Assembly (NCBI RefSeq): GCF_000711695.1
Contig: NW_013546964.1
Span: 46,314-110,313 of the forward strand
Source: Tilletiaria anomala UBC 951
Lineage: Eukaryota; Basidiomycota; Exobasidiomycetes; Georgefischeriales; Tilletiariaceae
Length of the DNA: 64,000 bases
Reading direction: 5' to 3'
Shown: in pieces, positions 1 to 11,213 of the stretch
How the letters are laid out: every line of letters begins with the position of its first letter
How positions within the stretch are numbered: position 1 is the stretch's first letter
Program-made: the position numbers and the translations under genes
Notes under the pieces: model-generated
Seen by the model: only the letters and a program-made list of their open reading frames with translations
Database searches by the model: none
Told to the model about the DNA's origin: nothing

Positions 1-1511
1 TCCGGAAGCATGCCAAGCTCGCGCATCTTCTCCTTCATCCGCTCCTTCTCCTTGCGATGGATCTTGCGATATGTCTTGCTCTTGATCTTGCTCACACGCT
101 TCGCTTTTTGCTCGGCGCGGAACATGAGCTCCCGCATCCTGCGCAGTTCGGCTTGCCTCCGCTTGACTTCCGCAGGATCCATCTGTTTGAGCTGCAGCTC
201 TTCGTCCTTCTTGAGCTGCTTCTCACTCATACCACCTTCTTGAAGCAGTTGCGCAACTTGCGCCTCGAGAGAATCCCTCTCGAGTGGGATGGCCGAGCCA
301 GGCTTGAAGGAGCTGATAAGCGCAGATGTCGAAGCCTTTTTTTCCGGCTTGCTCTGCAGGGGAAATGAGAGGTGCTGGGCTTCGCGTAGGCGTTTTATCG
401 TCGGCTGCCAGCCCTGAACGTCCGACTTGGTTACCTCATACGCCGCGCTACGTTCCAGGCGATCTTGCACGACGGATGGGAGCGGCGCAGCGAGTGTGCC
501 AGCATTCTTGCGCGACGCCTTCACCTCTTTCCCGTTTGCTGCGGCTGACGGGGCAGCGGCGAGCGCACGGGCGCTTGCACGAAAGGCTGACATCCCCTTC
601 TGGTCTGCGATTGGCGCGAGAAGGTCTTCAACTGTAATCCTCTGCCGGGACCCACTCGTTGCTTCTTCTTGAAAGTTGAAAAAATCGTCATGGTCGGCTC
701 GCTGTCGCTTGTGCATGTCTTCTGCGTCGCTGTCCACCTGGTTATCCGACGACCTTTTCTTCGATGCAGTGGCAATTTCGTTCATCTTCGCAAGCAGTGT
801 ATCGTCTTCATCGCCCTCATCTTCTGATTCATCACCATCGTCCTCTTCTTCACTGCTGCCGCCTTCTTCGCTTCCCGCGCCGTCAAGCATCTTCGAGAGG
901 TCCATCATGTCGTCATCCTCATCCTCGTCACCTTCATCCTCTTCCTTCTCACACCCGTCCTCGTCTGTGTCCTCTGCCTCAGCTTTCCGGTATCCTTTCC
1001 CCTTGCGATAAACCTTCCCCAAGTGCTTCTTCGAGCTGCCAGAGAACTTCCAATCAGCAAAGCGATCTTCGTCGCTTTCTACGAAAGCCTCGTCGCTGTC
1101 AATGTCGGAATCGTGTTCTTCGAAATTCGGCGCTGCTGGTCCTGTGTCGTCATCGAATACCTTGGGCAGCCGAGATTGAATGTCGTCGTCGCCATCTGAG
1201 TCACCCTCGGAGCTAGTGATCTCCTCGTCATCGCCGTCCCGGCGTTTTTGCGAGCGACGTTTCGGAGCTGCGGCATCTGCCATTCCATCGGACGCCATTG
1301 CCCGTCGGTGAACCTTGCCGCGCCCTTTGAGGCTACCGTTCGCCTCCTGCTCGGCCGTTGCAAAGTCGTAGACATCGTGAATGCTGCTTGGACCTTTGCC
1401 AGACAAAGAGGATTTGCGCTGTTGGCGAGCAAGTGCTTGTGCCGCGTTGTACGCTTTGCCCCCGCCTCCACCTCCACGCCGTGCGCTACTACCACTAAAT
1501 TCGCGAACCAT
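1..1511 (-). CDS. UTP14: U3 snoRNP / small-subunit processome protein Utp14 (C-terminus beyond window)
   Basis: The frame is open from ATG at 1511-1509 to the window edge (about 503 codons, no intron seen), so the gene is 3'-truncated. The N-terminus has a VYDF motif followed by long Asp/Glu/Ser-rich acidic blocks. Around residues 375-400 it carries the family signature YEVTKSDVQGWQPTIKRLRE then HLSFPL. Near the edge comes the basic stretch KIKSKTYRKIHRKEKER, the Utp14 core motif. Utp14 family members are nucleolar, join the U3 processome, and in yeast activate the helicase Dhr1 during 18S rRNA maturation. The start fits because it is the first ATG and the conserved N-terminal motif follows soon after. 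The gene is head-to-head with NIP7, another ribosome-assembly gene. Family assignment is firm; the C-terminal part cannot be judged here. Confidence 0.93.
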   Translation of the reverse strand, partial: MVREFSGSSARRGGGGGGKAYNAAQALARQQRKSSLSGKGPSSIHDVYDFATAEQEANGSLKGRGKVHRRAMASDGMADAAAPKRRSQKRRDGDDEEITSSEGDSDGDDDIQSRLPKVFDDDTGPAAPNFEEHDSDIDSDEAFVESDEDRFADWKFSGSSKKHLGKVYRKGKGYRKAEAEDTDEDGCEKEEDEGDEDEDDDMMDLSKMLDGAGSEEGGSSEEEDDGDESEDEGDEDDTLLAKMNEIATASKKRSSDNQVDSDAEDMHKRQRADHDDFFNFQEEATSGSRQRITVEDLLAPIADQKGMSAFRASARALAAAPSAAANGKEVKASRKNAGTLAAPLPSVVQDRLERSAAYEVTKSDVQGWQPTIKRLREAQHLSFPLQSKPEKKASTSALISSFKPGSAIPLERDSLEAQVAQLLQEGGMSEKQLKKDEELQLKQMDPAEVKRRQAELRRMRELMFRAEQKAKRVSKIKSKTYRKIHRKEKERMKEKMRELGMLP

Positions 1512-1936
1512 TTTCACGTCTGAGAAGGACCAGAATCTATGCAATCACCTCTCATGCCGCGGGTTACGTCTTCTTTCGACCTAAACATGGATCAACCTGA
1601 GAGGCAGCATGTGAAGTCCAAACCGTGCAGCTGAGTTACGACTTGGTTGGAAAAATGTGACCTGGCGAGTTCCGAGTTCCGTCACAGCGAAATTTCTACG
1701 AGAGAGAGAGCGAATGAGCGAGCCACGCGACGACGGGCTGTCACCTCTCATTCCTCTTCTGCATCTTTGCGTGCCCATTCCATTCCCATCTTTGCTCACA
1801 TCCTTAGTGTAGTGGTGAAAGCATCGGCACACGTAAAGAACGGCCTAGAACCCTTTTGAAGCTTCGACAGGGACAACGGCGATCTTTCTCTTTTGACGTC
1901 CTTCTTTTGCCTGCCGCCCTTACCCTCGCAACCAAG
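1512..1936. promoter_or_regulatory. Divergent promoter region between UTP14 and NIP7
   Basis: This 425-bp stretch separates the start codons of two oppositely oriented ribosome-assembly genes, so it must hold both promoters and 5' leaders. I see no convincing TATA box. Short ORFs here are not gene-like. A shared bidirectional promoter is inferred from the geometry only. Confidence 0.6.
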
Positions 1937-2737
1937 ATGCGTCCGCTAACAGAGGCAGAGACGACGGCCTTATTTGGAAAGTTGGCAAACTACATTGGTA
2001 AGAACATCGTGCATCTCATCGACCGAGAAGAGGACCCGCATGTCTTCCGTTTGCACCGAGATCGCGTGTATTACGTGTCTGAGGTGAACATCCTGCTCAG
2101 ACATTGTCCGAACACACTACAGTGACATGAAACTGACATAATCAAGCAACCTTCGCCTTGCTTTTCCTCCTTTGTTCAAAATTTGTATCCTTACAGGCCA
2201 ACATGCGCCTTGCCGTCTCCATCTCGCGGCCAAACCTCATGAGTCTCGGCGTTTGTTTCGGCAAGTTCAGCAAGACCGGAAAGTTCCGACTGCACGTTAC
2301 ATGTCTCGACTATCTGGCGCAATACGCCAAGTACAAGGTCTGGATCAAGCCGAATGGTGAGCTGCCGTTCCTGTATGGCAATCATGTGGTCAAGGCGCAT
2401 CTGGGGAGGATCACGGATGACACACCGGAACATGCCGGCGTTGTCGTGCTCAGTATGAGCGGAGTTGCACTTGTAAGTCCATCGACTAGCATTGCATGCG
2501 GCATGCCCGACGCTTACACAGGCAACTATTTCCTTTCTTCAGGGATTTGGTGTAACAGCTCGATCGACAGTGGACACGCGGAAGTTAGATCCGACGTCAA
2601 TCATCGTCTTCCACCAAGCGTAAGTCTTTGGAAAGGCGGCACTGATCATCGCTATGCCCCGAAAGTGCTGATCTCTTCCCATTCGTTCCTTCAGTGACGT
2701 GGGCGAGTATCTCCGAGATGAAGATACGCTCTTTTAG
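1937..2737 (+). CDS. NIP7: 60S ribosome assembly factor Nip7
   Basis: Four exons (1937-2083, 2197-2472, 2543-2619, 2695-2737) join to a 180-residue protein, exactly the usual Nip7 length. All three introns are GT-AG and 70-113 nt long. The N-terminus [20 protein letters not shown] is diagnostic, followed by [19 protein letters not shown] and the C-terminal PUA domain ([37 protein letters not shown]). The C-terminus [16 protein letters not shown] also matches the family. Nip7 is a nucleolar PUA-domain protein needed for 27S pre-rRNA processing and 60S subunit formation. The first ATG at 1937 is chosen because the family begins exactly there. The gene faces away from UTP14 and converges on BEM1. 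Confidence 0.96.
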
Positions 2738-3539
2738 TCGCTGCGTCCCGCCGATCGCAAGCAATCGCAGTCTGCATTTTGTATTTGTAAATCAGTTGTA
2801 CATCATTAGAGAACAAAATGACAACTCCACCAGGTCCGCGGGAATGGCTGCTCTTACGTTTGCACTCTTGCACATCCCGCAACGCATTTTAAACAATTAG
2901 TGGTTGTTGATTTGCGGGGCTACTATGACTACAAGACAGCCTCTCGTCGGCGTGAAAGAACCGCGGTATTGCATCGAAGGAAGAGGGAGAAAGAAAGAAA
3001 GAGAAGAGGATGAGGAACTTGGAAGCATCGAAAGAACAGATCCCCGAAAAAAAAGGTTGAAGACAAAGCGAAGAAAAGGACAGATAGACAAAAGCTGGGT
3101 ATTGTTGCCCCCCCCCAAAGAGATGTGCGGTGTGAATACGGAGAGACACGACTTTGGCAGGCCAGGAAAGGAAAGGAATGGCGGTCGAGGTTGCAAGACG
3201 AAAGAACATCACTATGTCGAAGTTGACGTTAAGTTGAAGGCGTAACGAGGGACAAGTGATATCCTTTCAGAATAAAATGGAGGAAGGGACGGTGGCGTGG
3301 CACGGGACCGAAGAGCTCGTGCAAGTGATAGAAACAGCTCCATGAGCCTAGCGGCACCCTTGGGTGAGTGGCGAGTGATCCATTTATCGTCTTCTTTTGT
3401 GTGAGTGGTTGTGCGTCTTGTGCAAGCATACGTGGGATGGAATGGGTGATTGATTTCATTTCGGTTCTTGCGTTGCGATGCGCCCCGGGTGGATCGACTG
3501 TCGCGCGCGGCCCCCACCCTTTCTCTTCTTTTTTCAACC
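2738..3539. other. Intergenic region between convergent NIP7 and BEM1
   Basis: About 800 bp of 3' flanking DNA. It contains a purine-rich tract on the plus strand (about 2975-3075, runs of GA and GAAA) and a run of eight to nine C at about 3109-3117. The short ORFs on either strand are low-complexity by-products of this tract. No gene is seen. Confidence 0.6.
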
Positions 3540-5806
3540 TCACTTTGTATCAGCATACAGCGTCAACTTCTGTGCGCCGGTGCTGAGCCAATCTCTGAGA
3601 TCCTCGTCGTCACTGAGGCGCATCATCGCGCTGCCGCCGGTATCGAGTGTCTCACGGTATCGCAGAACATTGATGTCGGCGCCCAATCGGTCCCGCACCT
3701 TCTCCATTAGCGCAGAGTGGGTCACAGACGGCGGCACGCGGATCGCGACGAGGTCGTCCGTCGCGCGATGGAAGATCTTGATCTTGATGAAGCCGGCGTT
3801 AGGGCCGGTATTGTGCGCGTTCGCTCCTGCACTCGCACCTGCACCTGTGCTCCCGGTCGAAGGTGTGCTGGCACCTCCCGCTCCGGGTAATGAGTCCTTC
3901 CGTCCAACAGTATTGCTGCTGCTCCCTGCACCTGACCAGCCAGCATGTGTCGAAGACGCACCGGAGCCTCGCGAACCGACTGTCGTCGCGGACTGATTTC
4001 GCGTCATTGAGTACTGCGGCTGCAGATAGGAGGACCCGCTTGGACCTGTCGCACCGCTACTTCGACCATCCGACCCAGACTGGGACATTCGATCCCGCTC
4101 GTCCATCTTCAAGCTCTCCACGCCTGCTGCCAGATCATTTGGCAGCACTGGGTTCGGGCCGACCGGCTGATCCTCAGCATATTTTCTGCAAAGAGCAAGG
4201 TCGAACAAGCCAAAAAGCCATGGCACGTGTCAGCTAGCTCCCCAAATCGGGTCTCTGGCAATGTAACACCCAACAACAGCGCTGATGTTGTCACTCACGA
4301 TGTCCCATTGCTCTGGACGGTCTCAAGCATCGCTGCCGCCTGCACAACCTGCGCTGCTTCCTGGCCGAGCCCATCATCCGACGCGGGCGCCTCGCCGGCA
4401 CCAGACGTTGGTATCACAGAGCAGTGATCGCCCGGCCGCGGCTCAAAAAAGAGGCGGATGAGCTCGGATCGCATAATGTACTCTGGTAGCGCGCAGAGCT
4501 GGTTGATGTAGAGATCCAGGTCGCCCCGTCGCTGCGCGGTGATCACGTCATCCACCTCCTCGAGCGGCCCAGGCATAAGCGGCAAGATGCGCTGCGTCGG
4601 ATTGCCATTCGCGTCCGTCTCTCGCCCCGCTTCGGCGGGGAAGTGGTCGAGCAGGGCGATCTGGAACTCGTAAAAGTCCTCGTATAGGCGGTACAGGATC
4701 AGATCCCGCTCCTCGCCCTCGGGTGCCGTTGGCGCGCTGGGAGGCGCGTTAGCATTGCTCTGCGAGACGTGCGCTGCTTGGATGCGGAACCAGTAGTCGC
4801 CTTGCTCAAAGTGGAACGAGTCAACTGTGGCGGAAGAGATGATACCAGTGGGTAACGGCTCGCCAGGTGGTAAGCCAGGCGGAAGCTCTTGGTCGTCGCC
4901 CGCTTGCAGGTCCAAACTTCCTTGCTTGGGCGGCGGTAGTGGCGGCGGTTGATTGTTCGGAAACGATGGATCCATCGCGCCCATCCCATGATGCTCAAAG
5001 GACAGATCCATCGCTCCACCCGGGCCACTTCCCGCAGCTGGAGTTTGGAAGTCTAGTCTTCCCAGTGGGATAGCCGTATTCTTGTAGTCGGCTGTCATCT
5101 TCTTCCACTCCTCCACCTTGGGAATGACGCCCGTGGAAATGAGCTCGTTGACGTCCTCGATTGGTTGGCCGGTTGTGAGGTCCTTGATCTCCACATACGC
5201 CACGGGTATCAGGCCTGGCCCACCTAACCGGCCGATGGGCTTGGCGACGAACCATTCATAGTTGGACTGTGCGATGACGATGATAGACTCGCCCGCTTTG
5301 GCAGCGAGCTCATCCGTCCGCTCGGCTTCGAAATCATACTTGACGACCGCATAGAGGCCGCCGCCCGACTTTCCCGGCATTGCTGCCCCTGCCGCCCTGT
5401 CCAGATTCCCTGCTACTCCTGGCTGAGGCCCGCTGGCTGCAAGTGGGCCACGCGCGATGGTCGATGGCCCCGCTTGTCCCGACGCACCAGGCCGGTTGCT
5501 CCGCGTGATGACCTCAAAGTAGGCGGATGGCACGAGCCCTCTCGCGTTGGTCATCGGATTCGCCGCCTCGAACCAATCTGGGTTGCTGCTATCGCTAAGA
5601 ACGTGAAAAAAGTCGCCCTTTTGGAAGGAGAGCTCCTGCGGCGCCCGCGATCGATATTCGCGCAGAGCCTTGATTACCATCTTTGGCGGCTGGATCGAAA
5701 CGGCTGACTTGACGCCAGTGAACATGGCTGGCGTCCCTGTCCCTGGCTTGCCGCCGGACGAGCGGTCCTTGTTGAGGGAACGCCGGAAATCCTTGAGCCC
5801 CTTCAT
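3540..5806 (-). CDS. BEM1: Bem1/Scd2-type polarity scaffold (SH3-SH3-PX-PB1)
   Basis: Two exons (5806-4299 and 4185-3540, 113-nt intron with donor GTGAGT) give 717 residues. Two SH3 domains lie at about residues 43-100 and 151-208, a PX domain at about 330-470 (LYRLYEDFYEFQ core), then a Ser/Gly-rich linker and a C-terminal PB1 domain from about 620 (FIKIKIFHRATDDLVAIRV ... SDDEDLRDWL). This is the exact Bem1/Scd2 order. The family scaffolds Cdc42 with its exchange factor Cdc24 (PB1-PB1 contact) and PAK kinase at growth sites. The start MKGLKDFRRSLNKDRS at 5806 matches where the family begins, although the frame stays open upstream to an ATG at 6490. The intron is required to reach the PB1 domain. 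Assignment is firm. Confidence 0.94.
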
Positions 5807-6490
5807 GATAGAGAGAAGTGGACGTGATCTATGATAGAGAGCCAATCGGTCGTGTTGAACAGAATTGCTCCTCTGTGAAGGTTGAGAGAAGCGCCTCCTT
5901 CGCTGCAGATCTGAAGAGACGCGACCGAGATCGGCCAAAATGATGGCTATCCCAGCTGCGTCCCGGCGTGAGCTCCACCGATGTTTGGAGGAGCGACGTG
6001 TTCTCAGCGTACTGAACAGCCTTGCAAGAAGCGTGTTTGCGCGGGGTGAAGAAGATGGCGGAAGTCTCGTCAGTCGCCCCCGGCCAAGTTCTGCGCCACG
6101 GTACCCCGTTGCGTGCTGGCTCCGATAACTGACGAGACGAATCACGCTGCTGGATGCTAGCGAGAGGACGGAGCAGCGAGGGCGGATGGGTGAGATGCTT
6201 CCATCGTCTGGCCATGAGGTTCCACTGTTAACACCAAATCTACGTGTGTACTTAGCCCTAGGACAATCATACTTGGGTATTGAGTGGAAAATCTTTCGCG
6301 TCAACGCTCTCTCTCCCTTCGTCCCCTGCCTGCGCTCTGGCGGCTCTTGTCCCATCGTCCAGTCATCGCCCAGCGCGAGAGTAGGGGGGGGAGGGGTTCT
6401 GACATTGGCAAAAAACGCGCTCATCACTCTTTGTCTCTTTGCCAGCTGGTCCACCAACTCTCCAGACTCTCTCAACTCACGGGCACTCAT
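5807..6490 (-). other. Open in-frame leader upstream of BEM1 start
   Basis: The BEM1 frame stays open for a further 228 codons, back to an ATG at 6490-6488. The encoded stretch is Arg/Ser-rich, has no domain I recognise and is not part of known Bem1 proteins, so it is probably 5' leader that happens to lack stops. An alternative long isoform cannot be excluded without transcript data. Confidence 0.35.
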
Positions 6491-6943
6491 GCGTCAGCTC
6501 TTCCATCGTGCTCATGCAAGCTGTCTACAGCACTCGACATGACTGCCCTTCCGACCAATACGCACGCTGTGCAAGGAGCAGACCCTTCTCGGTGCAGAAC
6601 ATCGTCGATCGGGACCCGCCGACGAGCGACGAGTTATAATAGGCCGTGCAGTCCTCCCAAAGGTCTCTCGTTCTGTTCTTTTCCAATGCCCGCGCTGCTC
6701 TGTCCTGCGCCAATCGAAACGCTGAGCGAGCTGCTGCTGCGTGTCGGTGCCTCACGAAGATCGGTGGATGTATGCTGGACCGCGTCGCTGGACTCCCACG
6801 GAGACGTGCCTGAACTCTCTCGAACGGCCACTAGGTGTTCCTCGTCGACAGGGCGCATATCAGCAACCTATCGCCTGTTGCATCTCAATTCGCGCAGAGA
6901 CGGCGTATCCGAACAACGTTGGCAAAACTCCACCAACAGCTGA
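6284..6943 (+). CDS. Possible small gene, uncharacterised (weak)
   Basis: This is a 219-codon open frame. Its first part is antisense to the open BEM1 leader. The later part, from about 6540, reads more like protein, with ETLSELLLRVGASRRSVD followed by a mixed hydrophobic stretch. Just downstream, another frame (6835-7017) contains a helix-like FAQRRRIRTTLAKLHQQLSG, suggesting either two exons of one gene or chance. I found no splice pair that joins them cleanly and recognise no family. Treat as a candidate only. Confidence 0.2.
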   Translation: MENLSRQRSLSLRPLPALWRLLSHRPVIAQRESRGGRGSDIGKKRAHHSLSLCQLVHQLSRLSQLTGTHASALPSCSCKLSTALDMTALPTNTHAVQGADPSRCRTSSIGTRRRATSYNRPCSPPKGLSFCSFPMPALLCPAPIETLSELLLRVGASRRSVDVCWTASLDSHGDVPELSRTATRCSSSTGRISATYRLLHLNSRRDGVSEQRWQNSTNS

Positions 6944-9900
6944 GCGGCATGAACAAGCGGGTAGCGCGAGAACCCAGCTTCCTTGCATGCGATTCGACGT
7001 GGCGGCCCCTGATGTGACGTGCAAGTCTATGTCTTTTCTACGCTTCACTTGACCTCTCCGCTCTGCCTTACTTGTTTTTCTATCAATATCTGAGTATGCA
7101 ACTTCTCCACCGCCTATAGTGATGGTCACTCCGCGTGCCACCGCGCTAAATCCTTCCCTGGCAGCATCGCATAGAGTCAGCTTAAATCACATGAGGCCGA
7201 CGCCAGGCGCTCGCCCTGCGCTCTCATCTCTTTGCAACTTCACGTATGACAAAGCAACCGAAAGCGACACGCCCGTATCACTACATTTACCGACATGCGA
7301 GGTTTGTGTCGCAAGCTTTTGAAACACGTCTTGCACTCCTCTCCCTCCTATACTCTTCCTCTGCGACAGATTGCTGGGCGGCGTTTCTCAGTATATTCGC
7401 GCATTCTATCACGCAAGAAGGGGTTTATCCCGGCTGTCACCGCCGCCACCAAAGCAGTCGTGCCCAAAACCAGCAGTCGAGCCGCAGATGAGAGCTTCTC
7501 TTCTAGGCTTCGCCCCTTGCTTGTGAAGAACCCTAGGTCCTTCTACCAAGCTGGGAGTTGCGCATGAGCTGTCCATGTCTACAGGCCGCTCGGAGATACT
7601 TGCGGCTGACTTCTGGTGGGGGAAGTGGCCGACCATACAGAAGACGAAAGCATGTTTGAGTACGACTATATATAGCGCCTGCGTTGTACGCGTATGAGCG
7701 CAGCGCGCCACTAGCAAGTTGCGAAAGGTTGTGCATATACGTAAGGAATGTCGCTTGTTGATGAAAGACATTGCAAGAGGAAATACATCAGAGGCATTAT
7801 ATGTAGCCGTCGACGTTGTGGGTCAGAGATCCGCGGCCAGATCCCATAGTTGTATGTATATGTATGTTCAGATGGTCAACCGCGCATTAGCGTGCTTGGA
7901 CGGGTGTGCTGCACAATGGACGTGCTGAACGCTATTCTATACGCGCTCGATTAACACGCTGAATGCTGACATGCTCGTCTGATGAATGATGAGCGATAGA
8001 CAGATTAACGCTATTTGCCGATATTGATGTATTCATAACCGAAACCAAGTAATGAGTACTTGAGGTCTAAGAGTCTGAGGGATATTGGACGGGAAAGGAT
8101 GTGGTTAGGATAACCTTGTTGAATGGCTTGCACCACAAATCGTGGTTGTGACTCGCGTGGTACGCTTGCTCAGTGGCGGGTAACCTTTGTCTTGTAGCGC
8201 GAGTACATATGGCGCCGGATAATGATAGCATGCGGAGTCCTGGAGGGTGCAGGGGTGCAGGCAGACGATTAGCGGCCAACATGATAAACACCGGAGACGA
8301 AAAGGCTCGGTTAAGGGCCGCAGAATGGCACAAGAGACAATGTTAGCAGGGTGGATCGCCAAGTTGGAAATAGGTGGGCCATACGTAGGAATCAAGACCT
8401 GTGGAGCAGCTTGAACCCCAGCGTGCTATGAACCTATGCAATGGGCTGTATCGACTCTCCACTCTTGCCAGTGTCGTCGTCGTCGCTTTCGTTTCAGGCC
8501 AGTGAAGCAAGACTTGGCACCACAAGATGAGACCGACGTTTATCGCATTAGCAAGAGGAGAGACCACAGACAATATACCAGAAGCCAAAGGAAACACTGC
8601 GCTGGAAACGAGCGTCGAATGGTGGACCACAGGAAGATTGAAGGACCCGGAGGCTCCGAGAAATAGCCGTTGGGGTGAGCTCCTCGCCTCCTTCCTGCTG
8701 GCTGTGAGTGAAACAGGAGCCAGTCGCTCGCAATGGAGCATGTCAGCAAATCCTTGATCAGCACGTGCAAACAATGGTTTCATTTGAGACAGGAACCGCC
8801 GTGTGGGTGGAGTCTAGTGTCTGGGTTCTGCGGGCCAGTGCTGCCAGACACTTGGCACAATTTGCAAGATTGGGCGAGCCACAGCACTGCGGCAGACCGG
8901 CAGCCTACGAATAATCGACGCGACTCGTGAATATGTAATCTCCAGTCGTTATATTGCCGACAGGTGCTGTCGCGGGCACAGCAACACTGTTGGAGTTTCT
9001 TTCAGTTTTTACCTTCATATGCCGCATGCTGTTGCTGCCGGTCGCCAATCTGTCTCGTTACATAGTACACAGAATGCGATCTCCTCAGCTCTGAACCCAG
9101 TGCTACTTTTTGCGGCAGTGCACATGACACGAGGGCGGGTGGCGTTGCAATACCAACCAGTTCGGTTATTGTTGCTGATAGCCGTATCCAAACTGAAACC
9201 GGGAATCGCAGCTGCAGTTTCTCTCAGTTCCGCTCAGCAGCAGCTCACGGCAAGTAGCGAATCCACATATAAGTGGCACTCCGAATGCGGACTGGAGCCT
9301 GCTGGAGCGATGTGTTGAATGGAAGAGGGTGTCATCATCGTTCGAGTATATTCCGCATTGAATCTTCTCTCCGAGTCGTCTCCGAGCCGCAAGCTGCCTA
9401 GCTGCAGTGATCGAGAGGCGGCAATCTGTGTGGCGGTGGACGCATGTGGAGCGATCGGCGGCTGTATGTAGCGCATCCCCCAGCACGTTTTTGCCCCAGT
9501 CTATGTGAACCACTATGTTCGACTGACAAACTTTCGTCCCACTGTGCTGCAAGCGTACAGTCCAGCCCATCGGCCCTGTGATTGCTCTGTCATTACTGTC
9601 GCTTTGCTGCCTTTTGCCGTGTACTGTACAACTCCATAGATTTCCGGGTTGACCCTGGGTGATCTCCAAGGCATCTTGCTTTCTTCTTGGTGTTGGCATC
9701 TAGCTATTGCCTGTCCAGGAGGATATATGTCATCACTTCCAAGCAGGTTCCAACGTCCGTCGTCCCCCTTCTTACCACCAAGTCTCGTGTTCCGTCCCCG
9801 TGCTCTCTTCTTCAGCCTCTCGCCCGCCCGCTCCGTCTCCTTGCACTCGGCCAACTATATCTGGCCGGCTCTATTCTCAAAGTCCCGGCGACGCCAAACC

Positions 9901-10078
9901 AACCCAAGTCGAAGATATCTCATATCAGACTCGCTTGACGCAAGCAAATCTGCTTAAATTCATACGCTCGTTACACCATCGTTTTCGACTAGAAGTCATT
10001 GCCTCTCGCCCGGATAGATCAGCCTCATCATCAATTAGCACACTTCTCTCAGTTTTTCGCAACTTTATCTAACCCACA
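6491..10078. other. 3.6-kb region without a confident gene (BEM1-GH128 interval)
   Basis: This lies between the divergent starts of BEM1 and the first GH128 gene. No frame shows a recognisable domain or a convincing multi-exon structure. The best candidates are a frame-shifting coding-like stretch at about 6540-7020 and a small ORF at 7295-7567, listed separately. The last few hundred bases before 10079 are pyrimidine-rich with an AT-rich CTATATCT at about 9855, plausible promoter for GH128. Confidence 0.5.
7295..7567 (+). CDS. Possible small mitochondrial-type protein (weak)
   Basis: A 90-codon ORF starts with ATG at 7295. Its N-terminus is rich in Arg, Lys, Ser and Leu with no acidic residues for about 60 positions and contains IAGRRFSVYSR, which resembles a mitochondrial presequence with a cleavage-like RRFS. 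The rest matches nothing I know. It could be a real small gene or a chance ORF in otherwise empty DNA. Confidence 0.25.
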   Translation: MRGLCRKLLKHVLHSSPSYTLPLRQIAGRRFSVYSRILSRKKGFIPAVTAATKAVVPKTSSRAADESFSSRLRPLLVKNPRSFYQAGSCA

Positions 10079-11213
10079 ATGCAACTCCAAGCCCTCATTC
10101 TCGCCGCCTTCGTGGCCAGCACGGCTTTTGCAGCCTCGGACGCCTCGAACGATGCCCTGAGCGGCGTCAAGCGCATGCACCGCCACCACGGCATGAGCCT
10201 CGAGTGCCGCAAGGATACCTCAAACAAAAACTCGACTCGTCTCGCTAGTGACAGCAACAGCGGCGACTGCATGAACTTCAGAACCGTCAAGAGAGCCAAG
10301 AGCGTCAAGAGCAGCACAAGCCAGTCGCATGCTGGCTCCAAGCTCGGTATCGCCACAGCCGACTACGGCATCGACTTCTCCAAGTTTACCTCCAGCAAGA
10401 AGGTTTCATGGATGTACGACTGGCAGGCGACGCCCAACGGCCAGACGCCTTCAAAAGGTCTCAAGAAGATCCCCGATGGTGTCTGGTGAGTTTGGCATTT
10501 CTTCTCCGCCAACTGTACCTATCTTCTGACACATGCCCTTCCACAGCTACTTCCCCATGCTCTGGGGCACCAAGAATGTGAAGGCCGGCAATGGTGCCCA
10601 GCGCTACTCGGACTTCAAGAAGTACATCGTGAACAACCCGAACTCGCCGCTACTGAAAAAGTGCCCCGATGGCTCGCCGCGCAAGATCATGATGTTCAAC
10701 GAGGTGGATCTGGCGACGCAGGGCGGCATGACCGTCAGCGAAGCGTGTGCTATTGGTCGTCAGTACTTCCTTCCCCTCAAGCAGAACCACGGTGTCGAGA
10801 TCATCGGCCCGAGCTCCATCTTGGGTAACTCGTGGTACAAGAGATTCCGCTCGCAGTGCCCGGACGTGTTCAAGGCGATTGACTACGACTCCGTGCACGA
10901 CTACCAGACCGACCCACAGACGACGATTTGGACGTTCGAGGCCTGGCATGCCGAGTTCGGCAAACCACTTGCCATCACCGAGTACGGTGCTTATGACTAC
11001 AACCACGGCGGCGGCGCACCGAGCAAGGCCAAGGCGCAGAAGTACGTCCAGGGCGTCATGGAGTGGGCCGAGAGCACAGACTACGTGAAGTTCGTCGCGC
11101 CATATGCCGTCCTGACGCACACCAACATCGGAAAGGTCAACGCGCTTGCCACCTCCAGCGGCCAACCCACCAAGCTGTGGAACATTGTCCTTAACGCCGT
11201 GAAGTCGTCATAA
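10079..11213 (+). CDS. Secreted GH128-type glycosidase (Asl1-like), copy 1
   Basis: Two exons (10079-10485, 10547-11213; 61-nt intron) give 357 residues. It opens with a signal peptide (MQLQALILAAFVASTAFA), then a basic, Ser/His-rich spacer to about residue 85, then the glyco_hydro_cc (GH128) barrel: KVSWMYDW, YFPMLWGT, a MMFNEVD strand with the candidate acid/base Glu, and AITEYG with the candidate nucleophile Glu. It ends soon after a PYAVLTHTNIGKVNALA block. GH128 enzymes act on beta-1,3-glucan; fungal members are secreted or wall-linked. The intron falls inside the codon before YFPMLWG. A second, clearly related gene lies about 6 kb away on the other strand at 17353-18534. The acid/base loop is NEVD rather than the more common NEPD. 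Substrate is inferred from the family. Confidence 0.88.
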
